From positions 1 to 7,101 of the forward strand of contig CALAYC010000142.1 of assembly GCA_937894935.1 (NCBI GenBank): a DNA stretch of 7,101 bases, in the 5' to 3' direction. The notes under the pieces were generated by a model. That model saw nothing but the letters and a program-made list of their open reading frames with translations, was not told where the DNA came from and made no database searches. Below, in pieces: positions 6,881 to 7,101 of this stretch. The DNA is from an uncultured Verrucomicrobiota bacterium (GTDB lineage Bacteria; Verrucomicrobiota; Verrucomicrobiia; Limisphaerales; JADLHS01). The translations under genes and the position numbers were made by a program. Numbering within the stretch: position 1 is the first letter of the stretch; the number at the start of each line of letters is the position of its first letter.

Positions 6881-7101
6881 GTGACAACGGAGCAGGATTA
6901 TTGCGCGCGAATACCTCGCGAAGACGCGGATGAATTTCCCGAACTGCAAAGTTCCCGCAAAGCCGCACCTCACGCCAGATTTGAAACAGTCCACTGGTCG
7001 CCGATTTCCACGCGCAACGAGCACAGAAATTTTCTCCGCACCATCCGCGCCGTCGTTTCCCGTTGGCTCAGCAGAAGTCGCAGCAGCGTGACGCAGATTC
7101 C
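6881..7101 (+). CDS. Possible 5' part of an unrecognised CDS running off the window
   Basis: From GTG 6881 a frame stays open to the right edge (73 codons), beginning VTTEQDYCARIPRED and including ETVHWSPISTRNEHRNF further on. The composition looks more protein-like (mixed acidic, aromatic and basic residues) than the competing frames, but I recognise no domain. It does not look like the start of an ATP-dependent DNA ligase. The TATTAT box at 6871-6876 would place a transcript start near 6883, inside this start codon region, which does not fit well. Treat as tentative. Confidence 0.2.
   Translation, partial: MTTEQDYCARIPREDADEFPELQSSRKAAPHARFETVHWSPISTRNEHRNFLRTIRAVVSRWLSRSRSSVTQI

Larger units (their letters stand above)
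6795..7101. other. 307-base tail with no confident gene
   Basis: After the nuclease stop no recognisable protein, RNA gene or strong terminator is seen. Several frames on both strands stay open because stop codons are sparse, but none shows a family motif. An ATG at 6810 opens only 15 codons, and an ATG at 6930 opens 53 codons of low-complexity sequence ending in TGA at 7091. The region most likely holds an intergenic segment plus the beginning of whatever gene lies beyond the right edge. Confidence 0.5.

Noticed and set aside
6654..7024. Two - strand frames of 63-68 residues near the right end
   Set aside because: Cys/Arg-rich translations with no motif; one is antisense to the nuclease C-terminus and the other competes with equally open + frames.
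1..7101. tRNA, rRNA, riboswitch, CRISPR array, insertion sequence or attachment-site repeats
   Set aside because: No regularly spaced repeats, terminal inverted repeats, transposase motifs or cloverleaf-like segments were found on reading; gaps between genes are all under 100 bases except the last 307.

Overview
The window is about 7.1 kb of densely coding, moderately GC-rich bacterial DNA with no RNA gene, mobile element or CRISPR array that I can see. The style of the proteins suggests the Verrucomicrobiota or a neighbouring PVC-group lineage: a DUF3311-like protein paired with a sodium:solute symporter, a TPR protein starting with a 'DIPREVRPLFTKANDAL' type N-terminus, and an EhpF/PaaK-like adenylating protein. 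None of the starts has an obvious Shine-Dalgarno sequence, which is compatible with that assignment. The taxonomy is inference from recognised family style, not from a marker gene.

Region 1 (1-4256, + strand) reads as one operon. It holds an MFS transporter whose first helix lies off the left edge, a possible 21-codon coupled mini-ORF, a 78-residue two-helix DUF3311-like protein, a sodium:solute symporter (SSS family) that overlaps it by ATGA, and, 12 bases later, a short ANL-superfamily (adenylate-forming) protein without the usual C-terminal lid domain. Two transporters of different superfamilies next to an acyl/aryl-adenylating fold suggest uptake and activation of a carboxylic acid. The substrate cannot be read from the sequence. 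A 7-bp stem at 4270-4301 is a candidate terminator.

Region 2 (4302-5699, - strand) is a cytoplasmic TPR-repeat protein convergent with the operon. Region 3 (5796-6794, + strand) is a metallo-beta-lactamase/beta-CASP nuclease resembling the 'ligase-associated DNA exonuclease' family. These two genes are divergent across a 96-bp gap. In this gap a perfect TTGACA box is followed at 16 bp by TACGCT, 7 bases before a GTG start, and a TAGATT box lies 6 bases before the TPR ATG. Both genes may therefore be transcribed as leaderless mRNAs.

Region 4 (6795-7101) has no gene I can call with confidence. It contains a small inverted repeat beside a TATTAT box and an open frame that runs off the right edge.

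The points most worth a second look are the C-terminally minimal ANL protein with an altered A5 motif beside the MFS/DUF3311/SSS genes, the paired leaderless-type promoters, and the doubly coupled mini-ORF.
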